Under the pieces are notes generated by a model. That model searched no databases. It was not told where the DNA came from and worked only from the letters and a program-made list of their open reading frames with translations. From NCBI RefSeq assembly GCF_013520865.1, contig NZ_JACDXJ010000002.1, positions 1-64,000 on the forward strand: DNA of 64,000 nucleotides, in the 5' to 3' direction. A program made the translations under genes and the position numbers. Of this stretch, positions 1 to 8,708 are shown one piece after another (position 1 is the first letter of the stretch; the number at the start of each line of letters is the position of its first letter). Origin of the DNA: Microvirga mediterraneensis (GTDB lineage: Bacteria; Pseudomonadota; Alphaproteobacteria; Rhizobiales; Beijerinckiaceae).

Positions 1-757
1 GTGCTGGCCAAGGGACATTGCTGTCTAACTCAGGTAGCAGTTCTGCCTTTGGTGCGACCGCCCTCGTAAGACAGAGAGCGATTGACAGGCGAGAGGGCGC
101 CTCGAAGCTGACGTAGTAACCGGCCACTATCCGCGTCGCGATATCGATTGCAAGGGTCACCCAAGGTCGGCCAATGGGTTTGCGCTCGAAACTGTCGACA
201 AGGATAATGTCCGCGGGCGTATGGTCGATCTGCATGACATCGAGCGGAAGGTCAGCCCGATTCGTGCCCGGCACGGGTCCAAACTTTTGACGTGCCGCCT
301 TTGCGCCCTCTCGCGCCTTCATGACCTCGCGCTCATCCATCGCATCAAGCCGTCGCTGAATGGTTCGCCGTGTCGGCGCTTGCCAACTACGTTCACCACA
401 GGCAATGCGGATCTCCAACACAACCCGCGACAAGCTCGGACGCTCCCGCCTCAGGAAATAGCGGCGAAGATGCTCTTCGATAAGCTCTTCGACCGCGCTG
501 GATATCACTGTGGTGCCGGCGCGGCGGCCGCGCTTCTGCGGCACCAACGCACTGGTCCGCCCGCCTTCCTCGGCAAGGCGCCGTATCCAACGCCAGACCG
601 TCGCCCTACTGACACCGAGCTCCCAAACCGCATCGCGAATGCCGGCTTCCAGACTTCCTGTGCTCGCAAGATATGCCTGAACAAGCGGACGCAGGACGGC
701 AGCCCTCCGCAACGCTTCGACGCCAGCCGTCTCTGTCAGGTCCTGTTCCATCTCCAT
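1..757 (-). CDS. TniA-like DDE transposase, partial (C-terminus beyond window)
   Basis: An open frame of about 250 codons running off the left edge, with ATG starts at 757 and 751. Residues 25-60 hold a helix-turn-helix (VSRATVWRWIRRL). The start of the integrase core follows: VMQIDHTPADIILVD with a first candidate acidic residue at about 178, then RPWVTLAIDIATRIVAGYYV at about 197-216. This matches TniA-type transposases of Tn5053/Tn402-like elements (Mu transposase superfamily), which cut and join the element ends. The rest of the catalytic core, any TniB ATPase and a resolvase would lie to the left. Family assignment is confident; the exact start is not. Confidence 0.8.
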   Translation of the reverse strand, partial: MEMEQDLTETAGVEALRRAAVLRPLVQAYLASTGSLEAGIRDAVWELGVSRATVWRWIRRLAEEGGRTSALVPQKRGRRAGTTVISSAVEELIEEHLRRYFLRRERPSLSRVVLEIRIACGERSWQAPTRRTIQRRLDAMDEREVMKAREGAKAARQKFGPVPGTNRADLPLDVMQIDHTPADIILVDSFERKPIGRPWVTLAIDIATRIVAGYYVSFEAPSRLSIALCLTRAVAPKAELLPELDSNVPWPA

Positions 758-788
758 CGCAGCCAGCTGCACGCCCCTGTAAGCTCTG

Positions 789-898
789 TCTCACTTTTAA
801 GGGGGAAAATTTCCCTTTTAAAGGCAAAATCTCACATTTAGCGGCAAAGGACCACCATTGATTTTGTTGAGTTCTTCATCTCGCCTTTAGGGGCAAAG
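789..898 (-). repeat. Four subterminal direct repeats of the transposon
   Basis: Four copies of a 20-21 bp motif, minus-strand consensus YTTTGCCCCTAAAagtGAGA. Copies lie at 789-809, 810-829 and 830-849, exactly head to tail, and a fourth at 879-898 next to the TGT terminus. Cores read TTTTCCCCCTTAAAA, TTTTGCCTTTAAAA, CTTTGCCGCTAAA and CTTTGCCCCTAAA. Arrays like this are the transposase-binding sites at ends of Tn7/Tn5053-like elements. That role is inferred from family knowledge. Confidence 0.7.
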
Positions 899-903
899 CG
901 ACA

Positions 904-1597
904 GCTGGCCTTCAACGCCATGCAGGCGCGCCTGCGCGGGATGATCGATGACCGCACGAAGATGCTGGCTGCCATCTCCCATGATTTCCGCACACCGTTG
1001 ACGCTCCTGAGGCTACGGGTGGAGAACGTCGACGACCCGGTTGAACGCGAGAAGATGCTGTCGACCATAGCGGACCTGGACGCCATGGTCGCGGCAACGC
1101 TCGAATTCGCAAGCGGGGGCGCGAAACAGGCACCACGTCGACCGACAGATCTCACCGCCCTGGTTGCCAGTATCACGGACGATCTTGCCGACGGCGGCCT
1201 CCCGGTGAGCATGGAGGCGGCTCGACCCGTCATCCACGAATGTGATCCGGCGACGCTCAAACGGGCACTGACCAACCTGATCGACAATGCGGTGAAATAC
1301 GGTGGCAGCGCGACGGTTGCCATCCGCGAGACGTTGCAGGCGATCGAGATCACGATCGATGACACGGGTCCTGGAATCCCCGAGGAGGAACTCACGCACG
1401 TCTTCGAGCCGCTCTACCGCCTGGAAAGCTCACGCAGCCGGGAAACCGGGGGAATGGGACTGGGGCTCGCGATCGCCCTGTCGATCATTCGTGCTCATGG
1501 GGGCCGGCTCACCCTGTCGAACCGGCCGCAAGGCGGGCTCCGCGCACTGATAGCTTTACCCAAGATGCAAACTGGCTCGGCTCACAAAGGGCCATGA
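904..1597 (+). pseudogene. Sensor histidine kinase, 5'-truncated by transposon
   Basis: The C-terminal part of a two-component sensor kinase. The frame is open from the transposon boundary (LAFNAMQARLRGMIDDR, the end of a HAMP domain), then an H-box MLAAISHDFRTPLTLLRLR, N-box NLIDNAVKYGG, G1 DDTGPGIPEEEL and G2 GGMGLGLAIALSIIRAHGG. The sensor and membrane segments are missing. The closest class is the EnvZ/OmpR-type kinase with the MLAAISHDLRTPL box. An internal ATG at 920 could give a soluble kinase core of 225 aa, but no ribosome-binding site is evident. No partner response regulator is in the window. Confidence 0.8.
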
Positions 1598-1639
1598 GCG
1601 CTGTTTGTATGAGGATGGCCGCGGTGAACGCGTAGCGTC

Positions 1640-1790
1640 GAGCCAAGATATCCGCGATCAGGCTCACCGACGGTTGGGCCATGCCCGCCACGGCAATGAC
1701 TGGCTGGCGACAGCAGGGTGACGAAGACTGTATTGTCCATCACGGCCTTGGACAGGCGGCGTGCCTGCAGGATGGGTCGGTTCTCCGATT
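1640..1790 (-). pseudogene. Decayed C-terminal tail of a CopA-type ATPase
   Basis: Minus-strand translation gives ARRLSKAVMDNT followed, after lost sequence, by VFVTLLSP and, in a shifted frame, PVIAVAGMAQPSVSLIADIL. These align with the end of the intact CopA at 3237-5660 ([12 protein letters not shown] and [20 protein letters not shown]). The segment between, including the YNALGVP helix, is deleted and there is at least one frameshift. It is a remnant of a second copper P-type ATPase. Confidence 0.65.
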
Positions 1791-1798
1791 CCGAGCGC

Positions 1799-3120
1799 TT
1801 ATGATGCTAAGGGAACCATCAATCCCAACACCCCGCGTCGACCTCGCAGCGGAGCTCGTGCCACTTCACGCCAGAGTCCCTCCTCGCCTGCGGCACGGAC
1901 GATTGCATCAGAGGCAAGGATTGGAATGCCGTGTTCCTTAGTGGCCTCCTGCAGGCGTGCTGCCACATTGACCGGATCACCCATGACGGTGAACTCAAGG
2001 CGCCGGGCGTCGCCGACCACGCCACAAAAGACTTCGCCGACATGCACCCCAATCCCGACCGTCACAGGCGGATCGAATTGTCGCTTCGCATTCCAACGGG
2101 CAACGAGGGCATCGAGTGTTCGGGCACACGCCAACCTCGGGCTGCGTCATCGGGTGATGGGTAAGGTAGGCCAAAGACAATCAGCGCCCCGTCGCCAATG
2201 AACTTGTCGACGACACCGTCATGGCGGTCGGCGGCGTCCATGACGCGTCGGCGAAAGGCGCTCATGAAGATGGCGAAGCGGGCCGAATCCAGATGCTCAG
2301 CCATGGCAGTCGAGCCCCGCACATCCACAAAGAGGAGCGCGACCGTCTGACGCCGCCCGGTCCGCAACTCCGAGAACGCCGGGTCAGTGAGGACCGGGGC
2401 GAGTTCCTGTGGCAGGAACCGCGTGAGATCGAGGCGCACCGTCGTTTCCCGGACCGCTTCCTGGAGCAACCGGCGTCCGCGGCTCGCCACGACAATCAGA
2501 ACGACAGCTGCGATTGCGATCATGACCAACCGGACGGCGTTGGGTGGAAGGCCGAACCCCATTGAGAATTGCGCCAGGAATGCTGCACGTCGCTCGACAG
2601 GGATAATGCCGGCCAGCAGCATGAGCGCGGTCAGTCCGACGACATACAGGATCGCGACATAGATCTGCAGTGCCGGCCGGTAACGAAGCGCGGTGGCGGC
2701 TAAGGCGATGGGAACAATCCAAACACCCGGGAAGAGCGAGAAGAAGTTTCCCGGGATCCCGAATGCAAACAGGCTGAAGCTGAGATTTCCCAGGATCAAA
2801 ACGGCATCGGCCGTTGCCGTCATGTAGGACAAACGCTGGACCGGATACCCGCGACGAAGACCCACCAGGCTAAGGACGCCGACCAGGGCCAAGCCGATCA
2901 CGGTGATCCGCGCCGCGTCGATCTCGCGGAGGGTGTCAATCGCCCCCTGAGGGACATGGAGGGCAACCAGCTCCAATGCCACGAGCAGTCCCGCACCAAT
3001 CGCAACACGCAGGATGCCGGTCTGCCGCTCCGCTGCGACCTCCGCCTGGTGGAGCAGGCGTTGCGCCGGGCTATCGTCTTCCCGCGACCCTTCGTTGAGC
3101 CGCCGATGCGGTGCCTTCAA
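1799..3120 (-). pseudogene. Class III adenylate/guanylate cyclase, frameshifted
   Basis: A membrane-bound class III cyclase making cAMP (or cGMP) from the nucleoside triphosphate. The first frame (2062-3120) has about six hydrophobic segments, then the cyclase domain start (TVALLFVDVRGSTAMAEHL with the metal-binding Asp, then VDKFIGDGALIVFGLP). At about 2140-2150, after DDAAR, the reading shifts frame. The rest (VGIGVHVGEVFCGVVGD, FTVMGDPVNVAARL) continues in another frame to 1799. A single-base loss or two-base gain in GCCCGAGGTTGG explains it. Without the second half the domain lacks its transition-state residues, so it is probably inactive unless the shift is an assembly error. Confidence 0.8.
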
Positions 3121-3236
3121 GAGACCACTCCCACGAGTTGATCCGCGATTGGCACCTACACCGGCGACCCCCCTTTGCCCAGTAGGGTCATCAATCAGAG
3201 GGTGATGTGCCGCTCGACATCATTCGTGATGCTCCG

Positions 3237-5660
3237 TCACAGCCTCGTTGCACGCAGGCGCAGCGCATTTGCAATGACACTGACAGAGGACAGGGCCATG
3301 GCGGCAGCCGCGATCACCGGCGATAACAGGATGCCGAACACCGGGTAGAGCACGCCGGCGGCGACCGGCACTCCCAACGCGTTGTAGATGAACGCGAAGA
3401 ACAGGTTCTGGCGGATGTTGCCCATCACGGCCTGCGACAGCCGCCGCGCCCGCACGATCCCGGTCAGGTCGCCCTTGAGCAGGGTCACGCCGGCGCTTTC
3501 GATGGCAACGTCCGTGCCCGAGCCCATGGCGATGCCGACGTCCGCCGCAGCCAGCGCTGGAGCATCGTTGACCCCATCCCCGGCCATGGCCACAACCCGG
3601 CCCTCGCGCTTGAACTTCTCCACCACGGCGCTCTTCTGCTCCGGCAGGACCTCCGCCTCGACCTCGGGGATCCCGAGCCGTCGGGCCACCGCCTCGGCGG
3701 TCGTGCGGTTGTCGCCCGTGAGCATCACGACCCTGATGCCTTCCTTCCTTAGGGCCGCCAGGGCCTCCGGCGTCGAGGCCTTCACCGGGTCGGCGATGGC
3801 CAGGATGCCGGCGGGCCGGCCATGAACCCCGGCAAAGATCGCCGTCGCACCGTCACGCCTGAGATCGTCGGCGACCTTGGCGAGCGGCGAGACATCGATC
3901 CCGTGCTCTGTCAGGAACTTGGCGTTTCCGAGCACGACATGGCGGCCTTCAACTGTGCCAAGTGCGCCCTTGCCGGTCGGGGAGTCAAACTCGCTCACTG
4001 GAGCGGTGGCCACGTTCCTGGCGTCCGCCGCTGCTACGATCGCGACAGCGAGCGGGTGCTCGCTGGCCCGCTCGACGCTGGCGGCCAGGCGCAGGACCTC
4101 GGTCTCACTGAAGCCTTCCGCCGGGACGATAGCCGTCACGGCGGGCTTGCCCTCGGTGAGCGTGCCGGTCTTGTCGACCACGAGCGTGTCGACCTTCTCC
4201 ATGTGTTCAAGGGCCTCGGCGTTCTTGATCAGCACGCCAGCCTGCGCGCCACGGCCAACCCCGACCATGATCGACATCGGCGTCGCTAGGCCAAGCGCAC
4301 AGGGGCAGGCGATGATGAGCACCGAGACGGCGGCCACCAGCCCGAACGCAAGGCGGGGATCGGGCCCCCAGATCGCCCAGGCGGCGAAGGCGAGAACCGC
4401 GACCACGATCACCGCCGGCACGAAGTAGCCAGAGACCTGGTCAGCCAGGCGCTGGATCGGGGCCCGGCTGCGCTGGGCCTCGGCGACGAGCTGGACGATT
4501 TGGGCCAGCATCGTATCGCGGCCGACCTTGCGCGCCTCGATGACCAGGCCACCGGACTGGTTCATGGTTCCGCCGATGACCGTGTCGCCGACCGATTTGG
4601 TGACAGGCATGGATTCGCCCGTGACCATCGACTCGTCGACGGCGCTGCGCCCGTCGAGGACCGCACCGTCGACCGGAACCTTCTCGCCCGGACGGACCCG
4701 CAGGCGATCGCCGACATGGACGGCGTCGAGTTGGACCTCCTCCTCCGTGCCGTCGCCCCGGATCACGCGGGCTGTCTTGGGTGCCAGATCGAGGAGTGCC
4801 CGGATCGCGCCGCCTGTGCTCTCGCGGGCCCGGAGCCCCAGCACCTGCCCCAACAGGACGAGGACCGTGATCACCGCCGCAGCCTCGAAGTACACGGCGA
4901 CCGAGCCATCATGGCCGCGGAAGGCGGCTGGGAAGATGTCCGGCATCAGCGTTGCGATCACGCTGTAGACCCACGCCACCCCGGTGCCCATGGCGATCAG
5001 GGTGAACATGTTGAGGCTGCGGTTCACGAGCGACTGCCAGCCCCGCACGAAGAAGGGCCATCCGGCCCAGAGCACGACCGGCGTGGCGAAGGCGAGCTGG
5101 ATCCAGTTGGATGTGCCGCGTGGAATGAGGTGGTCGAGGCCCGTGAGGTGGGCCCCCATCTCCAGTGCGAACACCGGCACGGTCAGGACCAGTCCGATCC
5201 AGAAGCGGCGGGTCATGTCGATGAGTTCGGCGTTCGGGGTCGCCTCGGCGCTGACGAGAACCGGTTCGAGCGCCATGCCGCAGATCGGGCACGAGCCGGG
5301 GCCGACCTGGCGGATCTCGGGGTGCATGGGGCAGGTGTAGATCGTGCCCTCGGGAACGGGTTCGGCCTTCCGGACTGCCGCCGGTTCAACGTACTTTGCG
5401 GGATCGGCAGTGAACTTGGCCTGGCAGCCGGAGGAGCAGAAGTAATACGGCGTGCCCTCGTACTGGGCCCGGTGTTGGGTCGTGTGCGGGTCGACCATCA
5501 TCCCGCAGACGGGATCCTTCACCTTGTGATCGCCGGTCGCCTCCTGACCCTGATGGCCGTGGTGGTGATGGCCCGATGCGGAAGGCGCACCGTGCCCATG
5601 ATCGTGATCCTGGTGTCCATGATGCGAAGCATGGTGATCGTGGTGCTTGTCGTCGGCCAT
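3237..5660 (-). CDS. copA: Copper-translocating P1B-type ATPase
   Basis: Exports Cu(I) from the cytoplasm using ATP. Domains in order: a His-rich N-terminus (residues 4-40), a YHS domain (about 48-92, DPVCGMMVD), a heavy-metal-binding domain (YTCPMHPE...CPICGM, about 108-132), membrane helices, [14 protein letters not shown] near residue 452, [11 protein letters not shown] near 496, the SEHPLA histidine-proline motif and [23 protein letters not shown] and MALSSVS are the Cu(I)-type (P1B-1) signatures. I place the start at 5660, not 5699: the CueR-type -10 box at 5702-5707 puts transcription start at about 5695, and GGGAG precedes the 5660 ATG. It has no classical GMxCxxC domain; the His-rich and YHS regions probably replace it. 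Confidence 0.95.
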   Translation of the reverse strand: MADDKHHDHHASHHGHQDHDHGHGAPSASGHHHHGHQGQEATGDHKVKDPVCGMMVDPHTTQHRAQYEGTPYYFCSSGCQAKFTADPAKYVEPAAVRKAEPVPEGTIYTCPMHPEIRQVGPGSCPICGMALEPVLVSAEATPNAELIDMTRRFWIGLVLTVPVFALEMGAHLTGLDHLIPRGTSNWIQLAFATPVVLWAGWPFFVRGWQSLVNRSLNMFTLIAMGTGVAWVYSVIATLMPDIFPAAFRGHDGSVAVYFEAAAVITVLVLLGQVLGLRARESTGGAIRALLDLAPKTARVIRGDGTEEEVQLDAVHVGDRLRVRPGEKVPVDGAVLDGRSAVDESMVTGESMPVTKSVGDTVIGGTMNQSGGLVIEARKVGRDTMLAQIVQLVAEAQRSRAPIQRLADQVSGYFVPAVIVVAVLAFAAWAIWGPDPRLAFGLVAAVSVLIIACPCALGLATPMSIMVGVGRGAQAGVLIKNAEALEHMEKVDTLVVDKTGTLTEGKPAVTAIVPAEGFSETEVLRLAASVERASEHPLAVAIVAAADARNVATAPVSEFDSPTGKGALGTVEGRHVVLGNAKFLTEHGIDVSPLAKVADDLRRDGATAIFAGVHGRPAGILAIADPVKASTPEALAALRKEGIRVVMLTGDNRTTAEAVARRLGIPEVEAEVLPEQKSAVVEKFKREGRVVAMAGDGVNDAPALAAADVGIAMGSGTDVAIESAGVTLLKGDLTGIVRARRLSQAVMGNIRQNLFFAFIYNALGVPVAAGVLYPVFGILLSPVIAAAAMALSSVSVIANALRLRATRL

Positions 5661-5701
5661 CGCTTGTCTCCCTGAGACGGCGGTTTCGATGTTCGACACG
5701 A

Positions 5702-5732
5702 TGTCTAGACCCTCCCATCATGGGAAGGTCAA
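5702..5732 (-). promoter_or_regulatory. CueR-type operator/promoter of copA
   Basis: On the minus strand: -35 TTGACC (5732-5727), 19-bp spacer containing the dyad ACCTTCCCATGATGGGAGGGT, -10 TAGACA (5707-5702). The long spacer with a central dyad is the hallmark of MerR-family promoters, and ACCTTCC...GGGAGGGT is close to the CueR site. It drives copA. The regulator gene is not in the window. Confidence 0.75.
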
Positions 5733-5813
5733 GTGCAGGCGGATTCAACGCGCCCGCCGGCCTCGCTGACCGGCGGACGCCCCACTGATGGCAGGGTCAG
5801 AAGTGTTGCTGCG

Positions 5814-6326
5814 TCAGTTGGCGCCTTCCTTCTTGGCGTTCTTCTTCAGCCAGTCCTTCATTTCGGCGATCTCCTGCTCCTGCGCCTTGATCACCGTCTC
5901 CGCCATCTTCTTGGCCTCGGCATTGTCGCCGGTCTTGAGGACGACGCGGGCCATGTCGATGGCGCCCTGGTGGTGAGGGATCATCCCGCAGACGAAGGCG
6001 ACGTCGGGGTCCTTGATCATGTGGGCGGCCACCATGGGACCGTGCATCTTCATCATGGTTTCCATATAGCCTTTCTGCGCCTCGTTCATGTTGGCCATCA
6101 TGCCCTGCTGCATGCCGGACATATCCATGCCCTGCATGTTCTGCATCTGCCCGCCGGCCTGGACCGCGGTCCGGCACTCCTCCGGCAGGCCCTCGGCCGA
6201 CATGGCCATCTGGCCGCCCGATGGATGCTGCATTTGGTTCTGCTGGGCCTGAGGTTGTTGGGCCATGACGCCCCAAGCCGCGACAGAGGCAATCAGGGTC
6301 GAAAGAGCAATCGTTCGGATAGTCAT
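5814..6326 (-). CDS. DUF305 family secreted metal-associated protein
   Basis: About 170 aa with an N-terminal signal peptide (MTIRTIALSTLIASVAAWG...AQ), a Met/Gln-rich middle (MQNMQGMDMSGMQQGMM) typical of periplasmic copper proteins, and a DUF305 domain with the family motif MIPHHQGAIDMARVVL near residue 120. DUF305 proteins form ferritin-like helical bundles and occur in copper and silver resistance loci; the His pair probably binds metal. The start at 6326 is preceded by AGGAAA. The frame is open further upstream, but that part is low-complexity and lacks a signal peptide. It lies downstream of the four-helix copper protein in the same orientation. Confidence 0.85.
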   Translation of the reverse strand: MTIRTIALSTLIASVAAWGVMAQQPQAQQNQMQHPSGGQMAMSAEGLPEECRTAVQAGGQMQNMQGMDMSGMQQGMMANMNEAQKGYMETMMKMHGPMVAAHMIKDPDVAFVCGMIPHHQGAIDMARVVLKTGDNAEAKKMAETVIKAQEQEIAEMKDWLKKNAKKEGAN

Positions 6327-6354
6327 CGCATTTCCTTTCAGTTGTGGGTGAGGG

Positions 6355-6687
6355 TCAGGCCGCCATCTTGCGGCAGCTCTCGGCGCAGCGGCGGCATTCG
6401 TCGACGCACTCCTGCATGTCGCCGACCTGCTCGCAGGACTTGGCGCACTCCTCACAGATCTCGGCGCACTCACGGCAGGTGTGCTTGTGGTGGGGCGTGC
6501 CGATCAGCATGAAGTGGGCCGAGGTCCGGCAGATTTCGGCGCAGGCCATCATGAGACGGAAATGGCCGGGCTCGACATGCTTGCCGCCCTGCTCCAGGCA
6601 ATGGGTCATCGCCATGCCAAGGCAGGTCTGGTAGCAGCGCAGGCACTCGTCGATGCAGGACTGCATCTCTTTTGACATCTGGTGCAT
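6355..6687 (-). CDS. Four-helix-bundle copper-storage protein (Csp-like, DUF326)
   Basis: 110 aa with a Cys ladder spaced as in DUF326/Csp proteins: CIDECLRCYQTC, HCLEQ, CAEIC, HTCRECAEICEECAKSCE and CVDECRRCAESC. Csp proteins are four-helix bundles that line their core with Cys thiols and hold many Cu(I) ions. There is no signal peptide, so it resembles the cytosolic Csp3 type. It lies just upstream of the DUF305 gene, probably in one transcript. Alternative name: four-helix bundle copper-binding protein. Confidence 0.9.
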   Translation of the reverse strand: MHQMSKEMQSCIDECLRCYQTCLGMAMTHCLEQGGKHVEPGHFRLMMACAEICRTSAHFMLIGTPHHKHTCRECAEICEECAKSCEQVGDMQECVDECRRCAESCRKMAA

Positions 6688-6799
6688 GCTGGTCTCCTGA
6701 ATTCCAGGCGCAGTGAAGTCTTCAGCCCATGCAGACGCGGCGCCTGACGCGCCGATGGGCCGGCTTACCTGGCAAGCGGCATGGCCGCTTCTCTCTGGA

Positions 6800-7162
6800 T
6801 CAGGTGCGTTTCGGCGGGCGGTCGATGCCAGACAGCATGGCCGGCACGGGCGTCAGGTCCGGCGGGATCGGGACCGCTTCGGACAGTGGCACGCCCTGAG
6901 CCAAGTTCGCGGGAACTGGAACGACGGCCATAATGCAGCCGGGATGGCAGCAGAACTGCCCGGCCGCATAGGATTTGGAGGCACCGCTATAGTGGTGATC
7001 GGATTGGGCTTGGGATGCGTGCGTGGCCTGCCCCGCGTGGGCGGATGAGCCGTGTTCAGGGACCTTGGCTTGGACAGCCGCATAGAGCGGCGCGCTGGCG
7101 AGGCCGATGGCCAACAGCGCGACCGTCAGGCGGCTTAGCACGGAGCGGATCAGGTCATGCAC
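6800..7162 (-). CDS. Small secreted Cys/His protein, copper-island type
   Basis: 120 aa with a signal peptide (LTVALLAIGLASAPLYA), a His/Ser-rich stretch, then a CCHPGCIMAVVPVP motif and a Pro-rich tail ending IDRPPKRT. The Cys cluster and position in front of the Csp and DUF305 genes suggest a periplasmic metal-binding role. I do not recognise a characterised family. A second protein of the same plan is encoded at 16805-17188. Function is inferred from context only. Confidence 0.65.
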   Translation of the reverse strand: MHDLIRSVLSRLTVALLAIGLASAPLYAAVQAKVPEHGSSAHAGQATHASQAQSDHHYSGASKSYAAGQFCCHPGCIMAVVPVPANLAQGVPLSEAVPIPPDLTPVPAMLSGIDRPPKRT

Positions 7163-7246
7163 GTCATCGTCCCTAGGGTCATGGTCCCAACGATGGCCCG
7201 TGCCATCTGTTCCCGAGCCTGATGAGGCTGCCCGGGAGTGTCTCTC

Positions 7247-7277
7247 TTGACCTTGCCATCATGGGAAGGTGCAGGGT
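7247..7277 (+). promoter_or_regulatory. CueR-type operator/promoter of the copper-chaperone operon
   Basis: -35 TTGACC (7247-7252), 19-bp spacer with dyad ACCTTGCCATCATGGGAAGGT, then a weak -10 CAGGGT (7272-7277). It shares the ACCTTSCCAT half-site and GGAAGGT with the copA operator at 5702-5732. It drives 7312-8633. Confidence 0.7.
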
Positions 7278-7311
7278 TCGTGGATCGTCCTCTCGAATCG
7301 GAGAACATGCC

Positions 7312-7569
7312 ATGGGCGGATGCAGCCCCCACCAATCTCAGGCGAGCCAAGCCGTGGACCGCCACACCGATGCCCTGACCCTGCGGGTCGATGACATGAC
7401 CTGCGGCCACTGCGCCGGCACGATCAAGAAAGCCATTGAGGCAGGCCTGCCCGGAACGACCGTGGAAGCCGACCCGGCCTCCAAGCTTGTATCGATCCGC
7501 GGCAGCACCGATCTGACCTTGATCAAGGCGCTGGTGACCGAGGCCGGCTACACCCCGACGAACGCCTGA
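7312..7569 (+). CDS. Heavy-metal-associated domain protein (CopZ-like)
   Basis: 85 aa. A short His/Cys leader (MGGCSPHQ) precedes one HMA ferredoxin-like domain with MTCGHCAGTIKKAIEA, the Cu(I)-binding MxCxxC motif (here with a His between the Cys). It probably carries Cu(I) in the cytoplasm to CopA or to the Csp protein. The frame is open upstream to 7222, but that would cross the CueR-type promoter at 7247-7277, so the ATG at 7312 is the start. It is first in a three-gene operon; the next start is 11 bp downstream. Confidence 0.85.
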   Translation: MGGCSPHQSQASQAVDRHTDALTLRVDDMTCGHCAGTIKKAIEAGLPGTTVEADPASKLVSIRGSTDLTLIKALVTEAGYTPTNA

Positions 7570-7580
7570 AGGAGATCCCC

Positions 7581-8054
7581 ATGCTCGACCGCCGCCGCTT
7601 CCTAACCGTCCTCGGTGCCTCCGGCGCCGCCCTCGCGGCGGGCCGTGCCTTCGCCCAGGCAGGCCTGCCAAAGGTCGTCGTCACCAAGGACCCGAACTGT
7701 GGCTGCTGCGGTGGTTGGGTCGATCACCTGAAGGCCGCTGGGTTTCCGGTGGAGGTCGTCACCACGCCCCAGGTCAACCGCGTGAAGGTACGCCTCGGCG
7801 TCCCGGACGACCTCGCCTCCTGCCATACGGCGGAGGTCGGCGGCTATGTCATCGAGGGCCATGTGCCGGCGGACGCAATCAAGCGCCTGCTGGCTGAGAA
7901 GCCGCAGGCGAAAGGCTTGGCCGTACCGGGCATGCCCGTCGGATCTCCGGGAATGGAGGTCACGGGGGTGGCGAACGATACCTACGATGTGGTCCTCTTC
8001 GGATCGTCCGGTCAGAAGACCTTCGCCCGCTATGAGGGTTCACGTCTGCTCTGA
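7581..8054 (+). CDS. DUF411 metal-binding protein, Tat-exported
   Basis: 157 aa. The Tat-type leader MLDRRRFLTVLGASGAALAAG is followed by DUF411: VTKDPNCGCCGGWVDHLKAAGF (CxCC motif near residues 38-41), ASCHTAEVGGYVIEGHVPADAI and GLAVPGMPVGSPGME. DUF411 proteins are common in copper-resistance clusters and are thought to bind metal through the Cys motif and the conserved SCHTA segment. RBS AGGAG at about 7570. Second gene of the operon from 7312. Confidence 0.88.
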   Translation: MLDRRRFLTVLGASGAALAAGRAFAQAGLPKVVVTKDPNCGCCGGWVDHLKAAGFPVEVVTTPQVNRVKVRLGVPDDLASCHTAEVGGYVIEGHVPADAIKRLLAEKPQAKGLAVPGMPVGSPGMEVTGVANDTYDVVLFGSSGQKTFARYEGSRLL

Positions 8055-8081
8055 CCTGAGTCTCTCGCCAGGAGGCCATCA

Positions 8082-8633
8082 ATGTCCCGCGTTTGGATCG
8101 TGATCGCCACAGTGCTCGCCGCCTTGAGTAGCGCCCAGGCCCAACATGCTCCTGCTTCGTCCTACTCCGATCTGCAGCACCGTCCGGTAAAGGCCTTGTC
8201 CGAAGAGCAGATTGCCGACCTCCGCGCGGGGCGCGGCATGGGGTTGGCGCTGTCGGCGGAGCTCAATGGATATCCGGGCCCAGTGCACGTTCTGGAACTT
8301 GGCGAGAAGCTCGGGCTGACCTTGGATCAGCGCACTCGCATGCAGGAACTCCTTGCCGCCATGAAGGCGGAGACGGTGCCGCTCGGCGAGCGCCTGATCG
8401 AGCAGGAGACGGCCCTGAACCGGCAGTTCGCCACTAAGTCAGTCACCCCAGCCAGCTTGCAGACTGCCACGGCCGAAATCGGCGCCACTCAGGGCGCTCT
8501 TCGCAGAGCTCATCTGCATTATCACCTCTCCACCTTAGAGGTCCTCACGCCCGAGCAGGTCAGCCGGTACAATGAACTTCGCGGCTATGGGATCTCGGGA
8601 AGTCATGGGCACGGCCGCACCGGGCACCACTGA
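8082..8633 (+). CDS. Spy/CpxP-like periplasmic protein with His-rich tail
   Basis: 183 aa with a signal peptide (VIATVLAALSSAQA) and a helical Spy/LTXXQ-like region: LSEEQIADLRAGRGMGLAL, LGLTLDQRTRMQEL and EVLTPEQVSRYNELRGY. The C-terminal tail GSHGHGRTGHH could bind metal. Proteins of this type are periplasmic chaperones or metal sensors (Spy, CpxP, CnrX/ZraP). It is third in the CueR-type operon, which supports a copper-stress role. Spy-like assignment is by motif only. Confidence 0.75.
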   Translation: MSRVWIVIATVLAALSSAQAQHAPASSYSDLQHRPVKALSEEQIADLRAGRGMGLALSAELNGYPGPVHVLELGEKLGLTLDQRTRMQELLAAMKAETVPLGERLIEQETALNRQFATKSVTPASLQTATAEIGATQGALRRAHLHYHLSTLEVLTPEQVSRYNELRGYGISGSHGHGRTGHH

Positions 8634-8708
8634 CCACCGGCGCAGCCATCACGGCAGCCCTCGCCGAGATCGCGGGATCCCGTCCTGAGATGAAGGAGCA
8701 AACATGCT

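Larger units (their letters stand above)
1..903 (-). mobile_element. End of a TniA/Mu-type transposon
   Basis: One end of a transposon whose transposase reads leftward out of the window. On the minus strand the element begins TGTCGCTTTGCCCC at position 903, the TGT start usual for Tn5053/Tn402-type elements. It carries four direct repeats at 789-898 and then the transposase gene. Immediately outside, from 904, a histidine-kinase reading frame resumes in mid-HAMP domain, so 903/904 is the likely insertion boundary. The other end and the target duplication lie outside the window. The boundary is inferred from the repeat and the kinase frame, not from a compared empty site. Confidence 0.7.

Noticed and set aside
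4500..5675. 391-codon open frame opposite copA
   Set aside because: Exact antisense of the GC-rich copA frame with no domain or RBS; copA motifs are continuous on the other strand.
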